The notes under the pieces are model-generated. The model ran no database searches, was not told the DNA's origin, and saw nothing but the letters and a program-made list of their open reading frames with translations. A DNA stretch of 38,249 nucleotides from Prosthecobacter debontii (GTDB lineage Bacteria; Verrucomicrobiota; Verrucomicrobiia; Verrucomicrobiales; Akkermansiaceae). Shown one piece after another: positions 27,200-35,011 of the stretch. A program made the translations under genes and the position numbers. Position 1 is the first letter of the stretch; every line of letters starts with the position of its first letter. The stretch spans positions 1 through 38,249 of the forward strand of contig CAMBPB010000024.1 in the NCBI GenBank assembly GCA_945869465.1, in the 5' to 3' direction.

Positions 27200-28510
27200 T
27201 CAGAAATCGAGGTAAATCTCGGTGCGGCGGTTGGCGCGGCGGCCTTCGGGGTTGTCCTCGCCGGTTTCGGTGACGTTCGGCCGCCGCGGCTGGCTGGGGC
27301 CTTTGGCCAGGGAATCAATCTGGGCCGCGGACACGCCCGCTTTGATGAGAAAGTCACGGACGACATCGGCCCGGCGTGACGAGAGGCTCTGGTTGTAGTC
27401 CGCGGTGCCCAAGGAATCGGTATGGCCGCTGAGCGTGAGCTTCTTGCCGGGATCGGCCATGAGGATCAGCGAGACGATCTCAAGCTGCCGCCGGGTGCGG
27501 GGATTCATCACATCCACATCGAACTCAAAATACAGCGCGAGCGTGTCACCACCCGCCGGGTTTTTGACCAGCGGAGAATAATAGACATCGCCCCCGGCGA
27601 CGCGGCGGGCGTAGTCGGCGAGCAGTTGGTCGAGGTTGATTTCGGAAACGATCCAGTTCGATGGAGCGGGCGGTTGTTTCAGGGCAAGAGTGAACTGGGC
27701 GGTTGATTTGGCATCCTCGGTTTCGACCTTGGCGAGGTAGCCGACGGCATCCGGACGCTGGAACATCGAGCGCAGCGGCCTGGACTTGCGCATCCGGTAG
27801 CCGCCTTCTTCGAACAGGATGCAGAGCCCGGCGATCTTGGCGTCGGAAACCGTCGCCGAATCAACGAAGGCGCGGGCAAACTCAAAATCCTGCTTGAGCA
27901 CCGCCTGCAGGAAGGCGTCCGCGACACCAAGCGAATCGGCCAGCACCGCCTTGGGAATCGGTTCTCCGGCGGCGGGCGGGAGGGTGACTTTTTCCACCGA
28001 CCACTTCTCGCCGTCGCGCTTGAGATCGAGGAAAATGCGGTCGCGCCCGGATTGCTGGCCTTCCAGTTCGAGCGCCCAGCGGGTGCGGGCGTTGAGTTCG
28101 AGTTCGCCGACTTCGCGGACGCCATTGGGCCGCAGCCGCAGACCGGAGCCGGACAAGGCCTTGAGCCGCTCAGCGGTCTGCGGGTCCAGCGCATCTTTGC
28201 CGATCAAGCGGCTGAGTTGCTTGAGGTCACCGGCTTCGAGCGCCTTGGCGATCTGATTGACGAGCTCCGCGGGATCGGCGGCGGAAATGCCGACGCCGAG
28301 GTCTTTCAGCACGGTTTCCGGGTCCTCTGGCGGGGTGGGCTCATCGAGACGGGCGATCTGCGGGGGTGGCGGAGTAATTTCCGGCGGTGATACGCGTGCG
28401 GGAGGGGTTTGCGGGTTCACCCCCGGACGCAAGATCAGCAACACCACCGCCGCGACGGCCAGGACGGCGGAAAGCCCGAGGAAAAAATGAGGCAGCTTGG
28501 AGCGATGCAT
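27200..28510 (-). CDS. Inner-membrane-anchored OmpA-domain protein (436 aa)
   Basis: A single N-terminal transmembrane helix (FFLGLSAVLAVAAVVLLILR) without a clear cleavage site, then a Pro-rich linker, about 250 residues of unassigned sequence and a C-terminal OmpA/MotB peptidoglycan-binding domain (LYFEFDVDVMNPRTRRQLE, LTLSGHTDSLGTADYNQSLSSRRADVVRDFLI, EGRRANRRTEI). The GHTDxxG and NxxLSxxRA motifs are canonical. The middle has an NTF2-like, lipoprotein-style flavour but no sure match. It probably tethers the inner membrane to the cell wall. The upstream neighbour is an HtrA protease 54 bp away. Confidence 0.88.
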   Translation of the reverse strand: MHRSKLPHFFLGLSAVLAVAAVVLLILRPGVNPQTPPARVSPPEITPPPPQIARLDEPTPPEDPETVLKDLGVGISAADPAELVNQIAKALEAGDLKQLSRLIGKDALDPQTAERLKALSGSGLRLRPNGVREVGELELNARTRWALELEGQQSGRDRIFLDLKRDGEKWSVEKVTLPPAAGEPIPKAVLADSLGVADAFLQAVLKQDFEFARAFVDSATVSDAKIAGLCILFEEGGYRMRKSRPLRSMFQRPDAVGYLAKVETEDAKSTAQFTLALKQPPAPSNWIVSEINLDQLLADYARRVAGGDVYYSPLVKNPAGGDTLALYFEFDVDVMNPRTRRQLEIVSLILMADPGKKLTLSGHTDSLGTADYNQSLSSRRADVVRDFLIKAGVSAAQIDSLAKGPSQPRRPNVTETGEDNPEGRRANRRTEIYLDF

Positions 28511-28564
28511 GCAAGACCGGAGTAGAACGTTGGGAAAAGGCGGTGAATTTCATCCAGCCCGCGG

Positions 28565-30076
28565 TCAATCCCGGCCGGGCAGGGCGGGGAGTGTGATGCG
28601 CAGGGCTTTGCCATTGCGGATGACTTGAAGGCTGGTGTCCTGCACGGCGGCGGAGGCGGCCAGATGGAGGAAAAACTCGCTGGCACTGCCGATTCGCGAG
28701 GCGTTCACGGCGAGGATCAGATCACCCGGCTGGATGTGGCCAACCGCAAGACCGGTTGCGGTGAGGCCGGTCACCACCACGCCGCGGAAACCCTGCATCC
28801 GTTCGGCAACGGCGAGGTCGCGGACTTCGATGCCGAGGGTTTGCAAGACTTCGTCGGGATCACGCGTGCGTCCTTGGGCGGCCTCAGGGAGTTTGGCCGA
28901 TGCAGCGGCCGCGCTGCTTTCGGTGATGGTGGCCTTGAGTTCCAGCGACTCGCCTTTTCGCCACACGCCCAGCGTCACCGCATCGGCAATGCGGGTTTTT
29001 TGCACCAGCGTGAACAACTGGTTGGCGGAGCGGATGACTTGGCCGTTGAGGGAACGGACAACATCCCACGGTTTTAGCCCGGCGGCTTGGGCGGGCGAGC
29101 CGGGTGAAATCCCGAGAACCGCAGCCCCCTCTTTCCCCTCATAACCCAGCGCCGAACGCACGGCCGGGTCCAAATCCCGCATTTGCACGCCGAGGAAGCC
29201 CCGGATCGGTCGGCCGCGTTCGAGAATCTGGAACAGCGCATCCTTCACATCGTTGCTGGGAATCGAGAAACCGACGCCTTGGAAGCCTGGGTTGGCTTTG
29301 TCCGGAGAAAATATCGCGACGTTGATGCCGATGATCTCGCCGCGCAAGTTGACCAGCGGGCCGCCGGAATTGCCCGGATTGATGGCGGCGTCGGTCTGGA
29401 AAAGGTCGCGTTGGTTGTCGGAAAGCGAGCGTTCCTTGGCCGAGATGATGCCTTGGGTGACGGTTTCGCCGAGACCGAAAGGGTTGCCCACCGCGAAGAC
29501 GATCTGGCCGACCTGCGCCTGGGATGAATCCCCGAACTTGAGCGGGGCGAACGGCCCCTCCGCATCCACTTTGAGCACGGCGATGTCGAGCAGCGTGTCC
29601 TCGCCGATCAGGTGCGCGGGATGGGCTTTTCCATCATGCAGGGTGACTTGGATTTGTTGCTGGCCGGCGATGACGTGGTGGTTGGTAATCACGTGGCCTT
29701 CTTTGGTGACGACCACGCCGGAGCCCTGCCCTTGAGTCGGGTAGCGGCGCACCTGGGTGCGACCCCAGACGTCAAGCAGGCGCTCGGTGCGGACGCCCGC
29801 GGTGTCGATGCTCACCACCGAGGGCACCACCGCGCGGGTCAGGGCGGCGTATTCGTCGTTGAGGCGGGACAGCAACTCCACATCGCCGAGAGCCAGCGGC
29901 GGCTGGTCCGGCAGCGTGAATTTTTCCGCCCGGAACCGGTCTCCGCTTTGCGAGAGGCCGGGGATCAAATCGCGCAAGTCACCGCCTGCATGATCGGTCC
30001 GCAGCGCCCAGACGGCGATGAAAGCGGTCACAAAAACAACGATGAGCGCCAACAAGCGGCGGAATGCGGGATTCAT
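28565..30076 (-). CDS. HtrA/Deg family serine protease with two PDZ domains (503 aa)
   Basis: A periplasmic quality-control protease. An N-terminal membrane anchor (LLALIVVFVTAFIAVWAL) is followed by a trypsin-like domain with the full triad: His134 in TNHHVIAG, Asp164 in LLDIAVLKV and Ser237 in NPGNSGGPL. Two PDZ domains follow (RGFLGVQMRDLDPAVRSALGYEGKEGAAVLGI and a second near residues 400-490). The arrangement fits DegP/DegQ/DegS-type proteins. It may be co-transcribed with the OmpA-domain gene downstream (54-bp gap), suggesting a shared envelope function. Confidence 0.96.
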   Translation of the reverse strand: MNPAFRRLLALIVVFVTAFIAVWALRTDHAGGDLRDLIPGLSQSGDRFRAEKFTLPDQPPLALGDVELLSRLNDEYAALTRAVVPSVVSIDTAGVRTERLLDVWGRTQVRRYPTQGQGSGVVVTKEGHVITNHHVIAGQQQIQVTLHDGKAHPAHLIGEDTLLDIAVLKVDAEGPFAPLKFGDSSQAQVGQIVFAVGNPFGLGETVTQGIISAKERSLSDNQRDLFQTDAAINPGNSGGPLVNLRGEIIGINVAIFSPDKANPGFQGVGFSIPSNDVKDALFQILERGRPIRGFLGVQMRDLDPAVRSALGYEGKEGAAVLGISPGSPAQAAGLKPWDVVRSLNGQVIRSANQLFTLVQKTRIADAVTLGVWRKGESLELKATITESSAAAASAKLPEAAQGRTRDPDEVLQTLGIEVRDLAVAERMQGFRGVVVTGLTATGLAVGHIQPGDLILAVNASRIGSASEFFLHLAASAAVQDTSLQVIRNGKALRITLPALPGRD

Positions 30077-30204
30077 GGGTGAGGTGGAGTGTGGCCTCGA
30101 AAGATGCCCCGGAATCGCGAATTTCCAAGCGCGGAAACGTGTCGCCGATCATGCTCGGTGTTTTTTTTTGCGCTTCCGCCTTGGCCCGCACGCTGGAATT
30201 TGCC

Positions 30205-31191
30205 ATGACCCGCTCCATGCGCACCGTGCCAATCCTTGCCTGCTTGGCGCTCACTATCTCCAATGCCCGCTCCGAATCGCTCTCCAGCGCGGACCGTGAA
30301 GCTTTGTTGGCGAGCTTGGAAGCACTCCGCGAGGCCGCCATTTCCAAAGTGGACGCCCGGTTCCGGCTGGCCATGACCGCCTACCGCGATGCCATGGCCA
30401 GCGGCGACGCAGCGATGGATTTCTATCTGAAATGCATCGAAAAGGTGAACTTCGACGACCAGCAGAAAAAAAACGTCGAGTTTCGCGAATGGAAGCGCCG
30501 GGAGGCGGACAAGCTTTCCGATCCCGCCTTCCGGCTCGCCCTCCAATACCAGCTCCGCTGGCTCACCCTCACGCTGCGGGCCTCATCCGAAAAAGCCAAT
30601 TTGACCCTGCTCGCCGGCGAAGCGCAGGAAATCCTTGACGCCATTTTTCACGATGCTGTGAAACTCTCATCCCAGGAGCAACAGCTCGGACAGGCGGTCA
30701 CCTCGACGGTGTTCGCCAAAGCCTACGAAATCGGCAATCTCGGGAAAGACAAGTGGCCCTTGTCCCCGGTAAACCTGGATGAAATCTACAGCGTGGTGGT
30801 GTTCCCCCCCCTTCGCTCGCCGGGGCGCTTGGAAACGCTGCGCTCCGCGTGGATCAAACGCATCCAGCAGGAAGGCATCAAAGTCGAGGCCTGGTCGGGA
30901 AATGGCGGGAAGAAAAACGGCCAGTCTTCCGGTCCCCGCGGGCCGGAATATGAAAAATTCGTGACCGAGACCGTGCCGGAACTCCAATGGCAAATGGAAA
31001 TCGACTTGTTACGCAACGGCGACGAAAGCAGAGCGGCCAAGCGCATGCTCGATCACATCACCAAACACATCAGCCACCGCTCCGCCCGGTCCTGGGGCGA
31101 GGAATTCCAGAAGCTCCTCACCCCCGCAATCGCCCCGGCTGCTCCGGCACCGGGCGGGACCGCGCAGGCCGTTGCGCCAACCGCGCCGTAA
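30205..31191 (+). CDS. Secreted alpha-helical protein of unknown function (328 aa)
   Basis: I do not recognise a family. A signal peptide (MRTVPILACLALTISNARS) is followed by a mostly helical, charged protein with probable coiled-coil segments (ADREALLASLEALREAAISKVDARFRLAM, ASGDAAMDFYLKCIEKVNFDDQQKKNVEF) and an Ala/Pro-rich tail. The ATG at 30205 has GGAA six bases upstream; the ATG at 30217 would give a slightly shorter signal peptide. An upstream open extension starts inside the region divergent from the HtrA gene and is unlikely. alaS begins 111 bp downstream on the same strand. Confidence 0.7.
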   Translation: MTRSMRTVPILACLALTISNARSESLSSADREALLASLEALREAAISKVDARFRLAMTAYRDAMASGDAAMDFYLKCIEKVNFDDQQKKNVEFREWKRREADKLSDPAFRLALQYQLRWLTLTLRASSEKANLTLLAGEAQEILDAIFHDAVKLSSQEQQLGQAVTSTVFAKAYEIGNLGKDKWPLSPVNLDEIYSVVVFPPLRSPGRLETLRSAWIKRIQQEGIKVEAWSGNGGKKNGQSSGPRGPEYEKFVTETVPELQWQMEIDLLRNGDESRAAKRMLDHITKHISHRSARSWGEEFQKLLTPAIAPAAPAPGGTAQAVAPTAP

Positions 31192-31302
31192 CCCGCCCCG
31201 CCGCTCGAAATCTCCGCCGCGCGAGGCTTTACACCGCCCCCGGCCCTCCTGCATCGTCCGCTCCCCTTTCCGGCAATCGGAAAGTCTGCACGCCCGCGCC
31301 CC

Positions 31303-34300
31303 ATGACTGCTGCCGAGATCCGCCAAAGCTTCCTCGATTTTTTCCGCGAAAAACAGCACGCCATCGTGCCTTCCGCGTCGCTGCTCCCGCAGTCGCCCGG
31401 ACTGCTGTTCACCAACGCCGGGATGAATCCCTTCGTCCCATATTTCCTCGGCGTCGAAAAAGCCCCCTACGATCCGCCGCGCGCCGCCGACACCCAGAAG
31501 TGCATCCGCGCCGGCGGCAAACACAACGACCTCGAGGACGTCGGCTACGACACCTACCACCACACGTTTTTCGAAATGCTCGGAAACTGGTCCTTCGGCA
31601 ACTATTTCAAAAAGGAAGCCATCTCGTGGGCCTGGGAACTCGTCGTCGAACGCTGGGGCCTGCCCGCCCACCGCCTCTACGCCTCCGTCTATGCCCCGAA
31701 ACCCGGCGACCCCGGCCAATTCGACCAGGAAGCCTACGATCTCTGGGCCGCGCTCTTCATTTCCAAAGGCTGTGATCCCGCCATCCAGATCGTCAATGGC
31801 AACGTCAAGGACAACTTCTGGATGATGGGCGAAACCGGCCCCTGCGGCCCTTGTTCCGAACTCCACGTCGACCTAACACCCGAGGGCGACTCCCGCGGCA
31901 CCCTCGTCAACAACGACTCGGACCTCTGCATCGAGATCTGGAACCTCGTCTTCATCCAATACAACGCCGAGGCCGACGGCAGCTTCCGCGAACTGCCCGC
32001 CAAACACGTCGATACCGGCATGGGCTTCGAGCGCGCCTGCTCGATCATCCAGGGCACCAAGGGCTTCACCGATTTTTCTAACAAACCATCCAACTACGCC
32101 ACCGACGTCTTCACCCCGATTTTCCGCAAGCTGGAAGAACTCAGCGGCAAACAATACGTCAATATCTATCCGGCACCCGGCGCCGACCGCGCCGCCTTCA
32201 CCGGGGAGATGAAAACCGCGATTGCCTTCCGCGTCATCGCCGACCACCTCCGTACGCTCAGTTTCTCCATCGCCGACGGCATCATGCCGGGCAACAACGG
32301 GAGGAATTATGTGCTGCGCCGCATCTTGCGCCGTGCGGTTAGATACGGAAGACAGCTCGGTTTTTCCGGTGACAAACCGTTCTTCGGCGCATTGGTGGAA
32401 ACGCTGGTTGCCGAAATGGGCGGCGTTTTCCCCGAATTGAAGAATCGTCAGGATGTCGTCAGGCAGACGCTTGAGCAGGAGGAGGCGAGTTTCAATCAGA
32501 CGCTGGACCGCGGTCTCAAGCGCTTCGAAGAAGCGATCGGGGAGCACACGCGCCCTCGCGTGTCATCTGAGGCGCCCTCGCCTCAGATTGGTTCGAATTC
32601 ACCCAAACCCTCCGAACCCACCTACACCCGCCGCAACCTCCCTCACTTCGAGCGCCCATGGGGAAAATACATGGTCACCTTCGCCACTCTGGATCGTGAC
32701 GTCCTCAACGAGGCCGAACGCACCATCGTCCTCGAATCGATTCTCCACGCCCGCGAACTCGGCCACATCCACCTCTACGCCGCGTGCGTCATGCCCGACC
32801 ACGTCCATCTCCTCATCGAGCCGCAAATCAAATCTTCCGCTCAAGATTCCAACCCGACGTTTTACACTCTCACCGAAATCCTCCAGCCGATCAAATCCGT
32901 CACCTCGCACAAGATCCTCAAGGAGAGACGGAGGGTTCTCCAAAACGAAAACATCAAACACCTATGGGACCAGGAATCATTCGACCGCCTGATTCGCAGC
33001 GAGTCGGACCTGATTGAAAAATATGATTACATCATCGGCAATCCGGTGGATGCCGGCTTGGTGAAACATGCAAAAGACTACGCGTGGTTGTGGTGCCGCG
33101 AGTTCTCGGGTGATTCCGAGCATGTCGGAGACGAGGGCGTCTCCGACAACACGCGAGGGCGCGTGTGCTCCCCTAAGACTCTCTCCGGCTACGATGCGTT
33201 CGAACTCTACGATACTTTCGGATTCCCACTCGACCTCACAGAGCTGCTTTGTGCTGAACGCGGACTGAGTGTGGACACCAAAGAATTCGAAAAACTCATG
33301 GAGCAACAACAACAACGCTCCCGCGCCGCACAAAAATCCTCCATCGTGCGCGCGCTCGACATCTCCACGGATGCCGTCACCGAGTTCCTCGGCTTCGAAA
33401 CCGACGAAACCGCCGCCACCATCCTCGAAATCCACCCGCAGGAAGACACGCTTTTCGTCATCACCGACAAGACCGTCTTCTACGCCGAGATGGGCGGTCA
33501 AGCCGGCGACACCGGCACACTCAACGACATCCCCGTCACCGGCACCCAACAAATCGGCAACGCCCGCGCCCTGATCATTCAACAATCAGAAATCCACAAT
33601 CATCAATCCTCAATCCAGCCCGGCGACAAAGTCACCCTCAAGATCAACACCGCCCGCCGCCGCCCCATCGAGGCCCACCACACCGCCACCCACCTGCTCC
33701 ACTGGGCGCTGCACGAAGTCGTTTCCAAGGATGCCACCCAGCAGGGCTCCTCGGTCGATGAACACCGCCTGCGTTTCGACTTCAACAGCGCCGCCCTAAC
33801 ATCCGAGCAAATCGCGATGATGGAGGACAGGGTCAACGGCGCCATCAAGCAGGCCATGGCCGTTTCCTGGACCGAAGTGAAACACGCCGACATCAAGGGC
33901 CGCGCGGACATCATGCAGTTCTTTGGCGACAAATACGGCGAGATCGTCCGCGTCGTTGAGATCGGCGGCAAACGCAACGCCCTCGACGGCTACTCGATGG
34001 AACTTTGCGGCGGCACCCACGTCCGCAATACCAATGAGATCGGCCTTTTCAAAATCAAATCCGAGGGAGCCATCGCCTCCGGAGTCCGCCGCATCGAAGC
34101 CGTCTGCGGCGATTCCGCGTGGGCGTATCTCAACGAGTTCGTCGAAAACTGGGACCACGACCTCAAGGCAGCCCGCGCGAAACTCCACGCCGCCAATGAA
34201 AAGCTGACTGCTCTCGGCGAGGCTCCCGTCACGGTGAACGACTTCCCCCACATCATGGGAGCCATGCTTGCCGCACGCGCGGACATCAACGAAATCAACG

Positions 34301-34755
34301 CCACCTTCACCCACGCCCAACGCACGCTGGAAGAAACCCAGCAAGCCGCCGTCGAGGCCGAGAAACGCATCAAGAAGATCCAATCCTCACAAGCCGCCAA
34401 GCTAGCCGACGAGGCCCTAACCGATCTCATCGCCACCGGCGGACCGATCATCGTCTCCTTCGAGTCCGACGCATCATTGCTCCAGGAACTGCAAAACGGC
34501 CTCAAAAAGAAAGCCTTCGCCGGCCCCGCCCTGCTCATCGTCGATGACGGCGAGAAACTCCACCTCGCCACCCACTGCGGCCCGGACGCCCTCGCCAAAG
34601 GCCTCAAAGCCGGCGAATTGCTCCGCGATCTAACCGCCATCGTCGGCGGCAAAGGCGGCGGCAAGCCCGACCAGGCCCGCGGTGCCGCTCCCCAACGTGA
34701 AAAACTCGCCGAGCTCAAAGCAGCGGCTGCCAGGCTGATCGGAAACTGCAAATAA
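31303..34755 (+). CDS. alaS: Alanyl-tRNA synthetase with an in-frame RAYT transposase insertion (1150 aa)
   Basis: AlaRS charges tRNA-Ala. The class II aminoacylation domain (FFREKQHAIVPSASLLPQ, LLFTNAGMNPF) fills the N-terminus. The editing domain has zinc ligands HHTATH (His793, His797) and CGGTH (Cys902, His906), and a C-Ala domain ends in GKGGGKPDQARGAA. The normal length is about 870-940 aa. The excess is one block, residues 413-624, inserted after LDRGLKRFEEAI and before KTLSGYDAFELYDTFGFP, where other AlaRS have only a short loop. That block is a complete REP-associated tyrosine transposase with its REP hairpins, read without a stop. A heptamer repeat is translated at residues 759-772. 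All synthetase motifs survive, so the enzyme is probably active, unless the locus is a misassembly. Confidence 0.95.
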   Translation: MTAAEIRQSFLDFFREKQHAIVPSASLLPQSPGLLFTNAGMNPFVPYFLGVEKAPYDPPRAADTQKCIRAGGKHNDLEDVGYDTYHHTFFEMLGNWSFGNYFKKEAISWAWELVVERWGLPAHRLYASVYAPKPGDPGQFDQEAYDLWAALFISKGCDPAIQIVNGNVKDNFWMMGETGPCGPCSELHVDLTPEGDSRGTLVNNDSDLCIEIWNLVFIQYNAEADGSFRELPAKHVDTGMGFERACSIIQGTKGFTDFSNKPSNYATDVFTPIFRKLEELSGKQYVNIYPAPGADRAAFTGEMKTAIAFRVIADHLRTLSFSIADGIMPGNNGRNYVLRRILRRAVRYGRQLGFSGDKPFFGALVETLVAEMGGVFPELKNRQDVVRQTLEQEEASFNQTLDRGLKRFEEAIGEHTRPRVSSEAPSPQIGSNSPKPSEPTYTRRNLPHFERPWGKYMVTFATLDRDVLNEAERTIVLESILHARELGHIHLYAACVMPDHVHLLIEPQIKSSAQDSNPTFYTLTEILQPIKSVTSHKILKERRRVLQNENIKHLWDQESFDRLIRSESDLIEKYDYIIGNPVDAGLVKHAKDYAWLWCREFSGDSEHVGDEGVSDNTRGRVCSPKTLSGYDAFELYDTFGFPLDLTELLCAERGLSVDTKEFEKLMEQQQQRSRAAQKSSIVRALDISTDAVTEFLGFETDETAATILEIHPQEDTLFVITDKTVFYAEMGGQAGDTGTLNDIPVTGTQQIGNARALIIQQSEIHNHQSSIQPGDKVTLKINTARRRPIEAHHTATHLLHWALHEVVSKDATQQGSSVDEHRLRFDFNSAALTSEQIAMMEDRVNGAIKQAMAVSWTEVKHADIKGRADIMQFFGDKYGEIVRVVEIGGKRNALDGYSMELCGGTHVRNTNEIGLFKIKSEGAIASGVRRIEAVCGDSAWAYLNEFVENWDHDLKAARAKLHAANEKLTALGEAPVTVNDFPHIMGAMLAARADINEINATFTHAQRTLEETQQAAVEAEKRIKKIQSSQAAKLADEALTDLIATGGPIIVSFESDASLLQELQNGLKKKAFAGPALLIVDDGEKLHLATHCGPDALAKGLKAGELLRDLTAIVGGKGGGKPDQARGAAPQREKLAELKAAAARLIGNCK
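32539..32588. repeat. Left REP pair of the RAYT element
   Basis: Two adjacent hairpins with the same CCCT loop: ACACGCG-CCCT-CGCGTGT (32546-32563, 7-bp stem) and ATCTGAGGCG-CCCT-CGCCTCAGAT (32565-32588, 10-bp stem). The first, with its GGGGAGC foot, is the left arm (32539-32563) of the perfect 25-bp inverted repeat. Both are translated in alaS. Confidence 0.92.
33123..33173. repeat. Right REP pair of the RAYT element
   Basis: Two adjacent hairpins with AGGG loops, the complement of the left loops: TGTCGGAGACG-AGGG-CGTCTCCGACA (33123-33148, 11-bp stem) and ACACGCG-AGGG-CGCGTGT (33149-33166). The latter plus TGCTCCCC (to 33173) is the exact reverse complement of 32539-32563. Both are translated as the linker DEGVSDNTRGRVCSP. 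Confidence 0.92.
33577..33618 (+). repeat. Translated heptamer repeat inside alaS
   Basis: Six consecutive 7-mers, ATTCAAC AATCAGA AATCCAC AATCATC AATCCTC AATCCAG (consensus AATCNNC), lie in the editing-domain part of alaS and encode the low-complexity stretch QQSEIHNHQSSIQ. Composition is clearly A/T-richer than the flanking gene. Forty-two bases equal fourteen codons, so the array keeps the frame. Confidence 0.7.
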
Positions 34756-35011
34756 ACGGGCGAATGGTCTCCTCGCATTCCGCCCGCAAATTGAATCGCT
34801 GCCGCATGATCCAGCGCGCTTTCTTCGCGGCTCGGCGTGCTGATGGTGCTGCCGGGCGGTCCATTTGGCGGCATCCATGATCGGGACAATGAACATTTCC
34901 GCAGCGGGCCGGAACCAATGAAGACGTTGGCATGGGTTTACTACCAACCCAGCCATTAGCGCCTATCCAGGCCCGCCACAAGCTTTTCCAACAGCTTCGG
35001 CGGCCTATGCT
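34756..35011. other. Convergent intergenic region alaS / aspartate kinase
   Basis: This 256-bp gap between convergent genes has no gene I can support. A hairpin TGGGTT-TACTACC-AACCCA at 34933-34951 could act in termination, but no T-run follows. Confidence 0.35.

Larger units (their letters stand above)
32539..33173 (+). mobile_element. REP-RAYT element (Y1/HUH tyrosine transposase) inserted in frame in alaS
   Basis: The 635-bp block is bounded by a perfect 25-bp inverted repeat. Its protein (AlaRS numbering) starts with RRNLPHFERPWGKYMVTFATLDR, shows the HUH motif MPDHVHLLI (His500, His502) and the catalytic-tyrosine region KYDYIIGNPVDAGLVK (Tyr576). This is the REP-associated tyrosine transposase family, related to IS200/IS605 TnpA, which nicks single-stranded REP hairpins. 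It has no stop codon and no own ATG before Met457; a GTG at 32560 is in frame within the left hairpin. The orientation and phase match alaS exactly. No target duplication is seen, as expected for this family. The precise edges are uncertain by a few bases. Confidence 0.9.

Noticed and set aside
32539..33173. Intein or homing-endonuclease insertion in alaS
   Set aside because: No splicing motifs: the insert does not begin with Cys/Ser and no His-Asn/Cys splice junction is present. The content is a Y1 transposase bounded by REP hairpins.
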